Source: Micromonospora wenchangensis
GTDB taxonomy: Bacteria > Actinomycetota > Actinomycetes > Mycobacteriales > Micromonosporaceae
Direction: 5' to 3'
DNA length: 64,000 bases
Assembly (NCBI RefSeq): GCF_002210435.1
Contig: NZ_MZMV01000031.1
Coordinates: 20,607 to 84,606, forward strand
A program made the translations under genes and the position numbers. Shown here one piece after another: positions 8,183-16,498 of this stretch. A model generated the notes under the pieces. The model did no database searches. It worked only from the letters and a program-made list of their open reading frames with translations, and was not told the origin of the DNA. How positions within the stretch are numbered: position 1 is the stretch's first letter; every line of letters begins with the position of its first letter.

Positions 8183-9108
8183 GAGCCGACCGTGCCTTCC
8201 TGGTTGGTGGTGGACCCGGTCGGGGTGTCGACGACCATCGTGCCGAACCCCTCCGAGGTGAAGACCTCCAGCAGCGTGGAGTGGGCGACCCGGCCGTCGA
8301 CGACGTGCGCGGCGGGCACTCCCCCGCGCACCGCCCGCAGGCAGGCCTCCATCTTGGGCACCATCCCCGCCTCCAGGGACGGCAACAGCTTCGCCAACGC
8401 CTCCGTGCCGATCTCGCTGACCAGGCTGGCGGTGTCCGGCCAGTCCGCGTACAGGCCCGCGACGTCGGTGAGGACGACCAGCTTGCGGGCCTCCAGGGCG
8501 ATCGCGAGCGCGGCGGCTGCGGTGTCGGCGTTGAGGTTGTGCAGCACCCCGTCGGCGTCCGGCGCGACAGTCGAGATGACCGGGATCCGGCCGGCGGCGA
8601 TCAGGTCGGTCACCGCCGACACGTCCACCGACTCCACGTCGCCGACCTGCCCCACGTCGACCGCCTCGCCGTCGACCCAGGCGGGCCGGCGCACGGCGGT
8701 GAACAGGCCCGCGTCCTCGCCGGACAGGCCCACGGCGAACGGACCGTGCGCGTTGATCAGGCCGACCAGTTCCCGGCCCACCTGACCCACCAGCACCATC
8801 CGGACGACGTCCATCGCCTCCGGGGTGGTGACCCGCAGGCCACCCTTGAACTCGCTGGCGATGCCGAGCCGACCCAGCATCGCCGAGATCTGCGGCCCGC
8901 CGCCGTGCACCACGACCGGCTTGAGCCCGGCGTAGCGCAGGAAGACCATGTCGGCGGCGAAGGCCCGTTGCAGGGTCGGGTCGACCATCGCGTTGCCGCC
9001 GTACTTGACCACGACGGTGGCACCGGAGAACCGGGCCAGCCAGGGCAGCGCCTCGATCAGCGTCTCGGCCTTCGCCTGGGCCCGGGTGAGATCCGCGGAC
9101 AGGCTCAT
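8179..9108 (-). CDS. argB: Acetylglutamate kinase
   Basis: 309 residues, amino-acid kinase fold. It phosphorylates N-acetylglutamate. Landmarks: VVKYGGNAMVD, VVHGGGPQISAML, FKGGLRVTTPEAMDVV and the C-terminal GGVPAAHVVDGRVAHSTLLE, which in arginine-sensitive family members lies near the feedback site. Start ATG 9108 overlaps the argJ stop by four bases. Confidence 0.95.
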   Translation of the reverse strand: MSLSADLTRAQAKAETLIEALPWLARFSGATVVVKYGGNAMVDPTLQRAFAADMVFLRYAGLKPVVVHGGGPQISAMLGRLGIASEFKGGLRVTTPEAMDVVRMVLVGQVGRELVGLINAHGPFAVGLSGEDAGLFTAVRRPAWVDGEAVDVGQVGDVESVDVSAVTDLIAAGRIPVISTVAPDADGVLHNLNADTAAAALAIALEARKLVVLTDVAGLYADWPDTASLVSEIGTEALAKLLPSLEAGMVPKMEACLRAVRGGVPAAHVVDGRVAHSTLLEVFTSEGFGTMVVDTPTGSTTNQEGTVGS

Positions 9109-10277
9109 GTCGAGTACGCCGAGTTCTCGTGCACGTACGCGTGCGACAGGTCGTTGGTCCAGATCGTCGCCGCCGCCGCGCCGGCGTGCAGGTCGATCCG
9201 GATGGTGACGTCCCGCCCGGTCAGGTCGACCTTGGCCCGGTCCTCGGCGGCGGCACCGCCCCGGCACACCCAGATCCCGTTGACCGCCACGTCCACCGCG
9301 TCCGGGTCGAACGCGGCGGCCGTGGTGCCGACCGCGGCCAGGATCCGCCCCCAGTTCGGGTCGTTGCCGAACAACGCCGTCTTGACCAGGTTGTTGCGGG
9401 CCACCGAACGGCCCACCTCGACCGCGTCGTCCTCGTCGGCGGCACCGACCACCTCGATGGCGACCTGCTTGGTCGCCCCCTCGGCGTCGGCCACCAACTG
9501 CTGGGCCAGGTCGTGACAGGCCGCGGTGACCGCGGCGGTCAACTCCGCCTCGTCGGGTTCCACCCCGGACGCCCCGCTGGACAGCAGCAGCACCGTGTCG
9601 TTGGTGGACATGCACCCGTCGGAGTCGACCCGGTCGAAGGTGACCCGGGTGGCCGCCCGCAACGCGGCGTCCAGTAGCTCCGGCCCGGCCACCGCGTCGG
9701 TGGTCAGCACGCACAGCATGGTGGCCATGCCGGGGGCGAGCATGCCCGCGCCCTTCGCCATCCCGCCCACGCTCCACCCGGAGCCCCGGGCGACGGTGGT
9801 CTTCGGCCGGGTGTCCGTCGTCATGATCGCCTCGGCGGCGGCCGGGCCACCGTCGCGGGCCAACGCCCGGATCGCGGTACGCACCCCCGGCAGCAGCTTG
9901 TCCATCGGCAACCGCTCGCCGATCAGCCCGGTCGAGCAGACCGCCACGTCACCGGCACCGAGCCGCAGCCGGGGGCTGGACGCGGTGAGCGCCGCGGCGG
10001 TGTGCTCGGCGGTGGCGTGGGTGTCCTGGAAACCGGCCGGGCCGGTGCAGGCGTTCGCGCCACCGGAGTTCAGCACCACCGCGCGGACCACCCCGCCCCG
10101 GACGACCTGCTGCGTCCAGCGCACCGGCGCGGCCTTGACCCGGTTGGTGGTGAACACGCCGGCGACCCCGGCGTCCGGACCGTCGTTGACGACCAGGGCG
10201 ACGTCGGTGGCCCCGCCGCTCTTCAATCCGGCCGCGACGCCGGCCGCACGGAAGCCCCGAGGGGCGGTGACACTCAC
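9105..10277 (-). CDS. argJ: Bifunctional ornithine acetyltransferase / N-acetylglutamate synthase
   Basis: 390 residues. It transfers the acetyl group from acetylornithine to glutamate, closing the acetyl cycle. The precursor self-cleaves before the nucleophilic Thr in KGAGMLAPGMATMLCVLTTD, giving two chains. VLNSGGANACTG and CMSTNDTVLLLSSG are also typical. GTG 10277 is the best start: AAAGG lies 8 bases upstream and the codon overlaps (GTGA) the end of the repeat-encoded linker ORF. Upstream codons in the same frame come only from the repeat. Confidence 0.94.
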   Translation of the reverse strand: MSVTAPRGFRAAGVAAGLKSGGATDVALVVNDGPDAGVAGVFTTNRVKAAPVRWTQQVVRGGVVRAVVLNSGGANACTGPAGFQDTHATAEHTAAALTASSPRLRLGAGDVAVCSTGLIGERLPMDKLLPGVRTAIRALARDGGPAAAEAIMTTDTRPKTTVARGSGWSVGGMAKGAGMLAPGMATMLCVLTTDAVAGPELLDAALRAATRVTFDRVDSDGCMSTNDTVLLLSSGASGVEPDEAELTAAVTAACHDLAQQLVADAEGATKQVAIEVVGAADEDDAVEVGRSVARNNLVKTALFGNDPNWGRILAAVGTTAAAFDPDAVDVAVNGIWVCRGGAAAEDRAKVDLTGRDVTIRIDLHAGAAAATIWTNDLSHAYVHENSAYST

Positions 10278-10396
10278 TGGACTGGCCTTTCGTTCGCGAC
10301 TGCGGGGCTCCGCTGCGCTGCGCTCCTCGCGCTCACCAATGCTGACTGTCTGTTCGCGACTGCGGGGCTCCGCTGCGCTGCGCTCCTCGCGCTCAC
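10274..10396 (-). CDS. Repeat-encoded 40-residue linker ORF between argC and argJ
   Basis: An open frame starts at GTG 10396, sharing GTGA with the argC stop, and ends at TGA 10274, sharing GTGA with the argJ start. It consists of two 20-codon units, each containing SARSAAQRSPAVAN. Whether it is translated as a peptide is inference; the frame-perfect overlaps at both ends are directly visible. It could serve only to carry ribosomes from argC to argJ. A homologous linker lies between pyrC and carA. Confidence 0.45.
   Translation of the reverse strand: MSARSAAQRSPAVANRQSALVSARSAAQRSPAVANERPVQ
10292..10396 (-). repeat. Two direct copies of a 45-bp repeat, 60-bp period
   Basis: Copies at 10292-10336 and 10352-10396 are identical. 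The unit contains GCGGGGCTCCGC, which can form a small hairpin. The core ACTGCGGGGCTCCGCT recurs with changes at 55355-55463 (ACTGCGGGACTCCGCT), so both belong to one repeat family. Confidence 0.9.
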
Positions 10397-11394
10397 GGGG
10401 CAACTCCAAAAGTGGGCAGGCCGGTGGTTTCGGGGAGGCCGAGCATCAGGTTGGCGTTCTGCACCGCCTGGCCGGCGGCACCCTTGCCGAGGTTGTCGAT
10501 GGCGCTGACCACGATCACCCGGCCGGAGTCGACGTCGACGGTGGCCTGGAGGTGGCAGGAGTTCGCCCCGGCGGTCGCGGCGGTGTGCGGCCACGCCCCC
10601 TCGGGCAGCAGGTGCACGAACGGCGCGTCGGCGTACGCGTCGGCAAGCACCGCGCGCGGGTCGGCGTCGCCGGTGGGCACGGCGGTGACGGTGGCGAGGA
10701 TGCCGCGCGGCATCGGGGCCAGCACCGGGGTCAGCGACAGCCCGGTCGCGCCGGTGGCCTGCTTGATCTCCGGAACGTGCTGGTGGGCACCCACCTTGTA
10801 GGGCGACAGGTCCCCCATCACCTCGCTGCCGAGCAGGTGCGCCTTGGCGGCCCGACCGGCCCCGGAGGTGCCGGAGGCGGCCACCACGACCACGTCGGCC
10901 GGCGCGACCGCACCGGCGGCGATCAGCGGCGCGAGGGCCAGGGTGACGGCCACGGCGTAACAGCCGGTGTTGGCGACCCGGGTCGCCCCGGCGATCGCCG
11001 CCCGCTGGCCGGGCAGCTCCGGCAGGCCGTACGTCCACGCCCCGGCGTGCGGGCCACCGTAGTAGCGGGACCAGGCGTCGGCGTCGCGCAGCCGGTGGTC
11101 GGCACCGAGGTCGACCACCCGCACCGACTCGGGCAGTTCGGCGGCGAGCGCCGCCGACTCGCCGTGCGGCAGGGCCAGGAAGACCAGGTCCGCGTCGGCC
11201 AGCGTCGCCGGGTCGGTCGCCGCGAACGTCAGGTCCAACCCCACGAGCTGCGGGTGCACGGCGGTGACCGGCGCACCGGCCTGGCGGTGCGCGGTGGCCG
11301 CGACCAGGTCGAACTCGGGATGACCGGCGATCAGGCGCAGCAGCTCGCCCCCGGCGTAGCCGCTCGCTCCGGCGACCGCAACTCGGATACCCAT
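10393..11394 (-). CDS. argC: N-acetyl-gamma-glutamyl-phosphate reductase
   Basis: 333 residues, first gene of the arg operon. It reduces N-acetylglutamyl phosphate with NADPH. Rossmann motif VAVAGASGYAGGELLRL at the N-terminus, catalytic cysteine in VANTGCYAVAVTLAL, and AHLLGSEVMGDLSPYKVGAHQH. Start ATG 11394 with GGAGG five bases upstream. The stop overlaps the repeat-encoded linker by GTGA. Confidence 0.95.
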   Translation of the reverse strand: MGIRVAVAGASGYAGGELLRLIAGHPEFDLVAATAHRQAGAPVTAVHPQLVGLDLTFAATDPATLADADLVFLALPHGESAALAAELPESVRVVDLGADHRLRDADAWSRYYGGPHAGAWTYGLPELPGQRAAIAGATRVANTGCYAVAVTLALAPLIAAGAVAPADVVVVAASGTSGAGRAAKAHLLGSEVMGDLSPYKVGAHQHVPEIKQATGATGLSLTPVLAPMPRGILATVTAVPTGDADPRAVLADAYADAPFVHLLPEGAWPHTAATAGANSCHLQATVDVDSGRVIVVSAIDNLGKGAAGQAVQNANLMLGLPETTGLPTFGVAP

Positions 11395-11402
11395 TCCAAC
11401 CT

Positions 11403-11482
11403 CCGCATGACTATGCAGAGAAGGCTAGCGACCCACCGACCTTCTGTGCAAGTTAATACAGCCTACTGCATGGACATGAAGA
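11403..11482 (-). promoter_or_regulatory. argC promoter with two ARG-box-like operators
   Basis: On the minus strand, -35 TTGCAC (11446-11451) and -10 TAGCCT (11422-11427) are 18 bp apart. An inverted repeat GCAT-GACT-ATGC at 11405-11416 sits where transcription would begin, and a second site, TGCATGGACATGAA (11467-11480), lies just upstream of -35. Both fit the TGCAT-n4/5-ATGCA pattern of actinomycete ARG boxes, so ArgR from this operon probably represses here. Confidence 0.7.
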
Positions 11483-11506
11483 AGTGACCGGGACCACTCC
11501 CTTGCA

Positions 11507-11550
11507 TTGACAGTCGTGAGGGTATTCGCCATCCTGAGAGAGCGCTCTCT
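11507..11550 (+). promoter_or_regulatory. Glucanase promoter with LacI-type palindromic operator
   Basis: TTGACA (11507-11512), a 17-bp spacer and CATCCT (11530-11535) form a promoter. Directly after it is the perfect 14-bp palindrome AGAGAGCGCTCTCT (11537-11550). It resembles the CebR operator TGGGAGCGCTCCCA of Streptomyces, bound by LacI-family sensors of glucan oligosaccharides. Confidence 0.7.
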
Positions 11551-11611
11551 AGCCGCCCATCAGCCACAAACCACCCGCCTGCCGCTTGCGGCCCGGCCGA
11601 AGGAGCCGTCC

Positions 11612-13345
11612 TTGCGTACCCCGAGAAGCTGGGCCACCGCCCTCGCCGCGATCGCGATCGCCGGCGCCACCACCCTCGGCCTGACCACCGCGCCCACCCG
11701 CGCCGTCGGACCGTCCCCGCTCCCGCTGACGGTCACCAACAGCACCGGCCGGGCGGAAGCCGTCCACCTCTACCTCCTCGGCGTCGACCTCGCCTCCGGC
11801 CGGCTCGGCTACGTGACCGCCGGGGGCGTCTTCACCCCCTGGCCGGCCGGCGGCCAGCCGCCCACCCCCGCCCCCGACGTCGCGATCGCCGGACCCGCCA
11901 ACGGCGGCTCCGTCACGCTACGGGTTCCCCGTGGCCTCTCCGGCCGGGTCTACTTCTCCTTCGGCCAGAAGCTGCGCTTCTCACTGACCCCGGACGGCCT
12001 GGTCCAGCCGGCCCCCTGGGCCGCCGGCGACCCCAACCGCGATATCCTGTTCGACTGGTCCGAGTTCACCTACAACGACGCCGGGCTCTGGCTCAACAGC
12101 ACCCAGGTCGACATGTTCGCCGTCCCGCACGCGGTCAGCGTCACCGGCGCGAGCGGCACCACCCGGCGGGCCGGCCAACTCGTCAACGGCGGCCGGCAGG
12201 CCGTCATCGACGCCGTCCGCGCACAGCCCGGCTGGGCGGACACCGTGCAGACCCGGTCCGACGGCACGGTGCTGCGGGTGCTCTCCCCCGGCAAGGCCGT
12301 CGACGCCGGCCGGTTCGCCTCCGGCTACCTCGACCCGTACATCGACGCGGCCTGGCGCTCTTACACCACCCGGACGCTGACCGTCACCCCGTTCACCGAC
12401 CGGCCCGACGTGCGCTACCTCGGGCGTACCGCCGGCACCACGATGACGTTCACCGACCCGGCCGGCCGACAGGTCGCCACCTTCACCAGGCCCACCAGCT
12501 CCGACGTGTGGGACTGCGACGGGGCCCTCGCCGCCCCCAACGACCAGGTGGTCGGGCCGATCGCCCGGACGCTCTGCGCCGCCCTGCACCGCACCACTCT
12601 CGACACCATCACCACGCAGCCCGGCGGCAGCCCGGCCGACTTCTACCGGGGCACGCTGACCAACCACTACTCCCGGATCATCCACCAGCACATGGTCGAC
12701 GGCCGGGCGTACGGCTTCGCCTTCGACGACGTGCTCGCCCAGGAGTCCCTGGTGCACGACGGCGACCCGCGCGCCGCCGGTCTCACCCTCACCCCGTTCA
12801 CCGGCACGACCACCCCGACGCCCACCGCCGGCCCGACCCCGACCGCCAGCCCGACCCCGTCCCCCGGCCAGCCCTGGAACGCGACCCGCCACCTCCAGGC
12901 CGACGGCACCCTGGCCGGCACCACCGGACCCGCCGGCACGGTCACCCTGGCGGCGGCGAACGGCAACCACGACGGCACCCCCACCAACGCCCGGGTCTTC
13001 ACCGCCCGTGGGCTCACCGGCACCTGGACCGGCGCAGCCACCACCTTCGACCTGGCCGTCGACGCCGGCACCGCCGTCGGCGACGGCGTCCAGGCCCGGG
13101 TGTCGTACGACCTCACCGGCGACGGCACCGCCGACCGGGTCGAGACGTACGCCTACTTCGCCACCGACCCGGTGCCCGGCGTCGAGCGCTACCGGCAGAC
13201 CCAGGGGCTGCGCTCGGCCACCGGCACCCTCGGCAACCTGCGCGGCGGGACGGTGACCGTGCAGGTCTGGAACGCCATCGGCGGCACCCCGACCACCCTC
13301 GGCGTCGGCGACGCCTCCCGCGTCGTGCTGCCCTTCACCGGCTGA
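11612..13345 (+). CDS. Secreted GH64 endo-beta-1,3-glucanase with C-terminal accessory domain
   Basis: 577 residues from TTG 11612 (GGAG six bases upstream). A Sec signal peptide covers about residues 1-31 (RTPRSWATALAAIAIAG...PTRA). The GH64 thaumatin-like domain follows (about 37-395): LPLTVTNSTGRAEAVHLYLLG, GDPNRDILFDWSEFTYNDA, VGPIARTLCAALHR. Glu151 and Asp167 have the 16-residue spacing of the catalytic pair in characterised laminaripentaose-producing GH64 enzymes. A Thr-Pro linker (TPTPTAGPTPTASPTPSPG) joins a ~145-residue beta-rich domain, possibly a glucan-binding module. It probably degrades fungal or plant beta-1,3-glucan outside the cell; the upstream palindrome suggests induction by oligosaccharides. 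Confidence 0.92.
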   Translation: MRTPRSWATALAAIAIAGATTLGLTTAPTRAVGPSPLPLTVTNSTGRAEAVHLYLLGVDLASGRLGYVTAGGVFTPWPAGGQPPTPAPDVAIAGPANGGSVTLRVPRGLSGRVYFSFGQKLRFSLTPDGLVQPAPWAAGDPNRDILFDWSEFTYNDAGLWLNSTQVDMFAVPHAVSVTGASGTTRRAGQLVNGGRQAVIDAVRAQPGWADTVQTRSDGTVLRVLSPGKAVDAGRFASGYLDPYIDAAWRSYTTRTLTVTPFTDRPDVRYLGRTAGTTMTFTDPAGRQVATFTRPTSSDVWDCDGALAAPNDQVVGPIARTLCAALHRTTLDTITTQPGGSPADFYRGTLTNHYSRIIHQHMVDGRAYGFAFDDVLAQESLVHDGDPRAAGLTLTPFTGTTTPTPTAGPTPTASPTPSPGQPWNATRHLQADGTLAGTTGPAGTVTLAAANGNHDGTPTNARVFTARGLTGTWTGAATTFDLAVDAGTAVGDGVQARVSYDLTGDGTADRVETYAYFATDPVPGVERYRQTQGLRSATGTLGNLRGGTVTVQVWNAIGGTPTTLGVGDASRVVLPFTG

Positions 13346-13351
13346 CCGTGC

Positions 13352-13389
13352 GGCGTCTTCCGGAGGCCGGGCCACCTCCGGAAGACGCC
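13352..13389. terminator. Bidirectional hairpin terminator
   Basis: Perfect 15-bp stem (GGCGTCTTCCGGAGG / CCTCCGGAAGACGCC) with an 8-base loop, between the convergent glucanase gene and the 13395-17310 operon. No U-tract, as usual in actinomycetes. Confidence 0.85.
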
Positions 13390-13394
13390 CGCGC

Positions 13395-14219
13395 TCAGCC
13401 GGTCCGCTGAACGAGCCCGTGTTCGCGCTCGTACGTCCGCAACGCGACGTCCCATGCCTCGGTGTACTCCGACGGGCCCAGGTTGAGGTCGTGGTGGCCC
13501 CGGACCGCCTCCCGGAGCAGGGTCACCAGTTCCGGCACCGTCGCCCGGCGCTCGTCGACGTAACGGCGGAACACCTCGGCGAACTGCTCGCCGGTCAGCC
13601 GTGCCGCGTGCATCGTCACCGGATCGGCCTCCAACGCCTGGAGCACCGCGCACCACCGGCGGGTCAGGTCATCGACGTGCCGGGCTCGGATCTTCTGCAA
13701 CTCGTGCTCGCACTCCAGCCTGATCCGTTCCTCCCAGTACGGCCGCAGCCGGTCGCGTACCCGATCGTCGGGGCTGACCCGGACGTGGGCGGTGAACTGC
13801 GGCAACGACTCGTTCGCCGGCCACCGCTGCCCGGCGAGCCGGTCGTTGAGCACCCGCTCCAGGTCGTGTGAGCGATGCGGCTCGAACTCTCGCGACACGT
13901 CGATGATCCGCTCCCGGACGATCCCGCCGGCCCAGTCGAGGTACCGCTCGGCGCGGTACTTCAGCTCCTCGAACGTCATCCGCCGGCCGGTCCAGACGTA
14001 CACGGGGTGGACCCGGAAGTCGAAAGCGTCCCCCTTCGCCGGCACCAGCAACGGGTGCGGGGCGTCCTGCCGGAACGACACCGTGACCGGTGCCGGCGCC
14101 GGCAGTGGCGGCGGCGTCGGCACGGGAGGCGCCGGCGTGCCGAACAGACTCTGCCACCAGTGGCGTCGCTGCGGCACCGGCACCTGGGTGCCGGCGGTGG
14201 TGCTGGAATACACGTTCAT
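13395..14219 (-). CDS. Uncharacterised protein, third gene of the cyclase-homology operon
   Basis: 274 residues from ATG 14219, overlapping the upstream gene by ATGA. Residues about 1-45 are low-complexity, Pro/Thr-rich with a WWQSLFG segment. About 46-150 read as beta-rich (VTVSFRQDAP, GDAFDFRVHPVYVWTG). About 150-274 are strongly helical and charged (DRLRPYWEERIRLECEHELQKIRARHVDDL), a likely coiled coil. The beta-then-coiled-coil order loosely recalls SPFH/band-7 proteins, but that is only an impression. It always follows the P-loop protein here, so it is probably a partner or effector of it. Confidence 0.65.
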   Translation of the reverse strand: MNVYSSTTAGTQVPVPQRRHWWQSLFGTPAPPVPTPPPLPAPAPVTVSFRQDAPHPLLVPAKGDAFDFRVHPVYVWTGRRMTFEELKYRAERYLDWAGGIVRERIIDVSREFEPHRSHDLERVLNDRLAGQRWPANESLPQFTAHVRVSPDDRVRDRLRPYWEERIRLECEHELQKIRARHVDDLTRRWCAVLQALEADPVTMHAARLTGEQFAEVFRRYVDERRATVPELVTLLREAVRGHHDLNLGPSEYTEAWDVALRTYEREHGLVQRTG

Positions 14220-16498
14220 CCGTGGTCCTCGTCGGTGAGTCGGCGTACGTCGTCGAGCAGGGAGTTGCGGGGCATCAGGGGTCTCCAGACGTGGCGCAGC
14301 TGGTGGTCCAGTCGGTGCCGCAGGGGTGCCCGGCCTGCCACCACCAGAGCGAGCAACTCCAGGCAGTGGGCGGCGACCTCGGGGTGACCGTCGGCCCGGT
14401 TCAGCCAGAAGCCGAGCGTGCGCCACGAGCGGTAGGCGGTCGCGGGCAGGCTGAGCGCGTTGGCCCAGCAGTCGGCCAGGTCGGTCATCGACACGGTCCC
14501 GACCCGGGCCAGATCGAGCAGCTCCGGCCAGTGCTCCCGGGGTGCGGGTGCCCACCGGTCGGCGAGCTGGCGCAACGCCCGCCCGGCGTGCAGCCACACC
14601 TCCGGGTCCTCCGCCCGGGTCCACTCCGCGAGGGCCGGCAGCACGGTCGCCTGGTGACCTGCGGTGTGCACCTCCACCAGACCGCGTACCACGGAGTGGT
14701 GCCACCGTTGCATCCGCGCCTGGGCGATCTGACGCAGATGCAGCAGGGCGGTGTCCGGCCAGAGCCGGGCGAGCCCCAACGCGTAGGCACGGGCCACCGT
14801 GTCCCGCAGGTGGGCCGGTCCGCTCGACGCCCACCGGTCCAGCTCCGTGCGTACGCGTTGCCGCAGCTCCGGTTGCATCGCCATGGCGACCAACGCGATG
14901 GCGGCGGCCTGCCGGACGCCGGCCCGGCGCTCCCGGGCCAGCTGGTCGACCGTCTCCAGCGCGACCCGCACCCCGTGCCGGGCCGACCAGCCGACCGCTC
15001 CGGCGGCAGCCTCCCGGACACCCGGATTGCCCGTCCGTACCAGGGTGGCGAGCCACCCGAGCAGATGCTCCGGCAGCCACCAGTCCGACCATGCGACCTC
15101 CAGCAGGCTGGTCCGTAGCTGGTCGTTGCCGGGCGAGAACTCGATCCGCCGCCCGCCGTGGAGCCGGTCGTCGTCGACCAGGACGACGGCCTGTCGCAGC
15201 ACCGGGCCCAGCAGCAGGTCCACCACCCCGCCCAGGAACCCCACGGGTGCCGGGACCGCCGCACCGTCGTCGCCCGGCACCGGTCCGACGAGCAGCCGTC
15301 CGGCCGCTGCCTGGACCTCGACCACGGACTGCCCGGCCAGCACCGCGCACGACAACCGGAACGCCCGCCGCTGGTCGACGTCCCACCGGGACGCCCCCTC
15401 GACGCCGTCGCCCTCGACGGCGAGCACCCGTGTGGCGCGTTCCCGCAACTGCCGGGGAAGCAGCCGTTCCAGCCGCTCGGTCAGGTCGCCGCCGCGCGGC
15501 GGCGCCTGGGCGATCAGTTCCGCCAGCCGGACGACCTCAGCGGCTCGTGGACCACCGGACAGGTGGGCCGCGAGCAGCGGATGCGGGACGCACTCCTCCT
15601 CGACGTACACGTCGACGCAGTCGCCGGTGCAGCCGTCGACGCACCAGCCGACGCACTGCCCGCGCAACAGCCGGCGGAGTTGGGCCCGAAACACGTCCAC
15701 CGGGGCCGCCGGGCGGTGGGGCACCAGATGCCCGGCGAACTCCTGCTCCCGGCGCCCGAAGTCACCGACCAGCACCAGGCTGCTCCCGGTGGTCTCCAGC
15801 CTGGCCGCCAGGCCCACCAGGGTCATGCCGTCCAGTTCCCGGACCGCCTCGTCGCCGAGTGCCAGCGTGTAGCCGTGGCCGGGCCGTACCGGCGCGTCGG
15901 CACCCAACAGGTCCGACAGGTGCTCCGCGTCGAGCACCCCTACCCGGTCGTAGCCGTACCGGCGGGCCGAGGCCAGGCAGGCTGCGGTGTGCCGGCCCGT
16001 ACCGTCGGCACCGGTCAGGCACACCAGGTGACGGAGCTTGAGCTGCCGGTCGAGCCGCTGGTCGCTCGGCGCGGGGGCGTAGCCGTCGGCCAACTGGCGG
16101 ACCCAGGTGCCGCTGAGCGTCTCCGACCAGGTCCTGCCGCCCGTCCCCACGGTCGCCGTGGTGATGTTCACGGTGCCGATCGCCGTCGCCCCCGGGCCTG
16201 TCGCGTTCTGGCCCCGGACCCGTACGTCACCGACCCCGATGCCCGCCGGGACACCGAGCAGCGCGGTGAGGCGGGCCAGGACGGCCGCCGGGTCCGGTGC
16301 CTCCTCCGGCTCGTCCACCGGCTCGTCCTCGGGGTGCGGCCCCGCCGGGGACGCGTCCGTCGCCGCGGACCACTCGGCCACGTTCTCGTCCGACCACCGT
16401 TCCTCGTCGCGGGGAAGGCCCGTCGCGGTGTCGAGTGGGCGCGGCTGGCCGAGGCCGTCCGGGTCCGGCGGTTCCCACGAATCCGACGCCCCGGTCAC
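14216..16498 (-). CDS. P-loop NTPase-like protein with C-terminal alpha repeats
   Basis: 760 residues from GTG 16498, which overlaps the upstream stop (GTGA). Residues 1-75 are acidic and disordered. Residues 90-110 carry the motif GDVRVRGQNATGPGATAIG, repeated at the C-terminus of the upstream protein. A P-loop-like GADGTGRHTAA lies at 163-173 with Arg where Lys is usual, and a Walker-B-like SLVLVGDF at 240-247. Next is a cysteine ladder (CVGWCVDGCTGDC, 282-294, plus C303). The C-terminal ~330 residues are helical repeats of HEAT type (NPGVREAAAGAVGWSARHG, RAGVRQAAAIALVAMA). The plan resembles STAND-like NTPases of actinomycete conflict or signalling systems; the function is not known. Confidence 0.7.
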   Translation of the reverse strand: MTGASDSWEPPDPDGLGQPRPLDTATGLPRDEERWSDENVAEWSAATDASPAGPHPEDEPVDEPEEAPDPAAVLARLTALLGVPAGIGVGDVRVRGQNATGPGATAIGTVNITTATVGTGGRTWSETLSGTWVRQLADGYAPAPSDQRLDRQLKLRHLVCLTGADGTGRHTAACLASARRYGYDRVGVLDAEHLSDLLGADAPVRPGHGYTLALGDEAVRELDGMTLVGLAARLETTGSSLVLVGDFGRREQEFAGHLVPHRPAAPVDVFRAQLRRLLRGQCVGWCVDGCTGDCVDVYVEEECVPHPLLAAHLSGGPRAAEVVRLAELIAQAPPRGGDLTERLERLLPRQLRERATRVLAVEGDGVEGASRWDVDQRRAFRLSCAVLAGQSVVEVQAAAGRLLVGPVPGDDGAAVPAPVGFLGGVVDLLLGPVLRQAVVLVDDDRLHGGRRIEFSPGNDQLRTSLLEVAWSDWWLPEHLLGWLATLVRTGNPGVREAAAGAVGWSARHGVRVALETVDQLARERRAGVRQAAAIALVAMAMQPELRQRVRTELDRWASSGPAHLRDTVARAYALGLARLWPDTALLHLRQIAQARMQRWHHSVVRGLVEVHTAGHQATVLPALAEWTRAEDPEVWLHAGRALRQLADRWAPAPREHWPELLDLARVGTVSMTDLADCWANALSLPATAYRSWRTLGFWLNRADGHPEVAAHCLELLALVVAGRAPLRHRLDHQLRHVWRPLMPRNSLLDDVRRLTDEDHG

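Noticed and set aside
10292..10396. CRISPR array
   Set aside because: Only two repeat copies, no distinct unique spacers of regular length and no cas genes.
11507..11611. A longer N-terminus for the GH64 protein from TTG 11507
   Set aside because: That TTG is part of the -35 TTGACA and the region holds the operator; the signal peptide begins properly at TTG 11612 with GGAG upstream.
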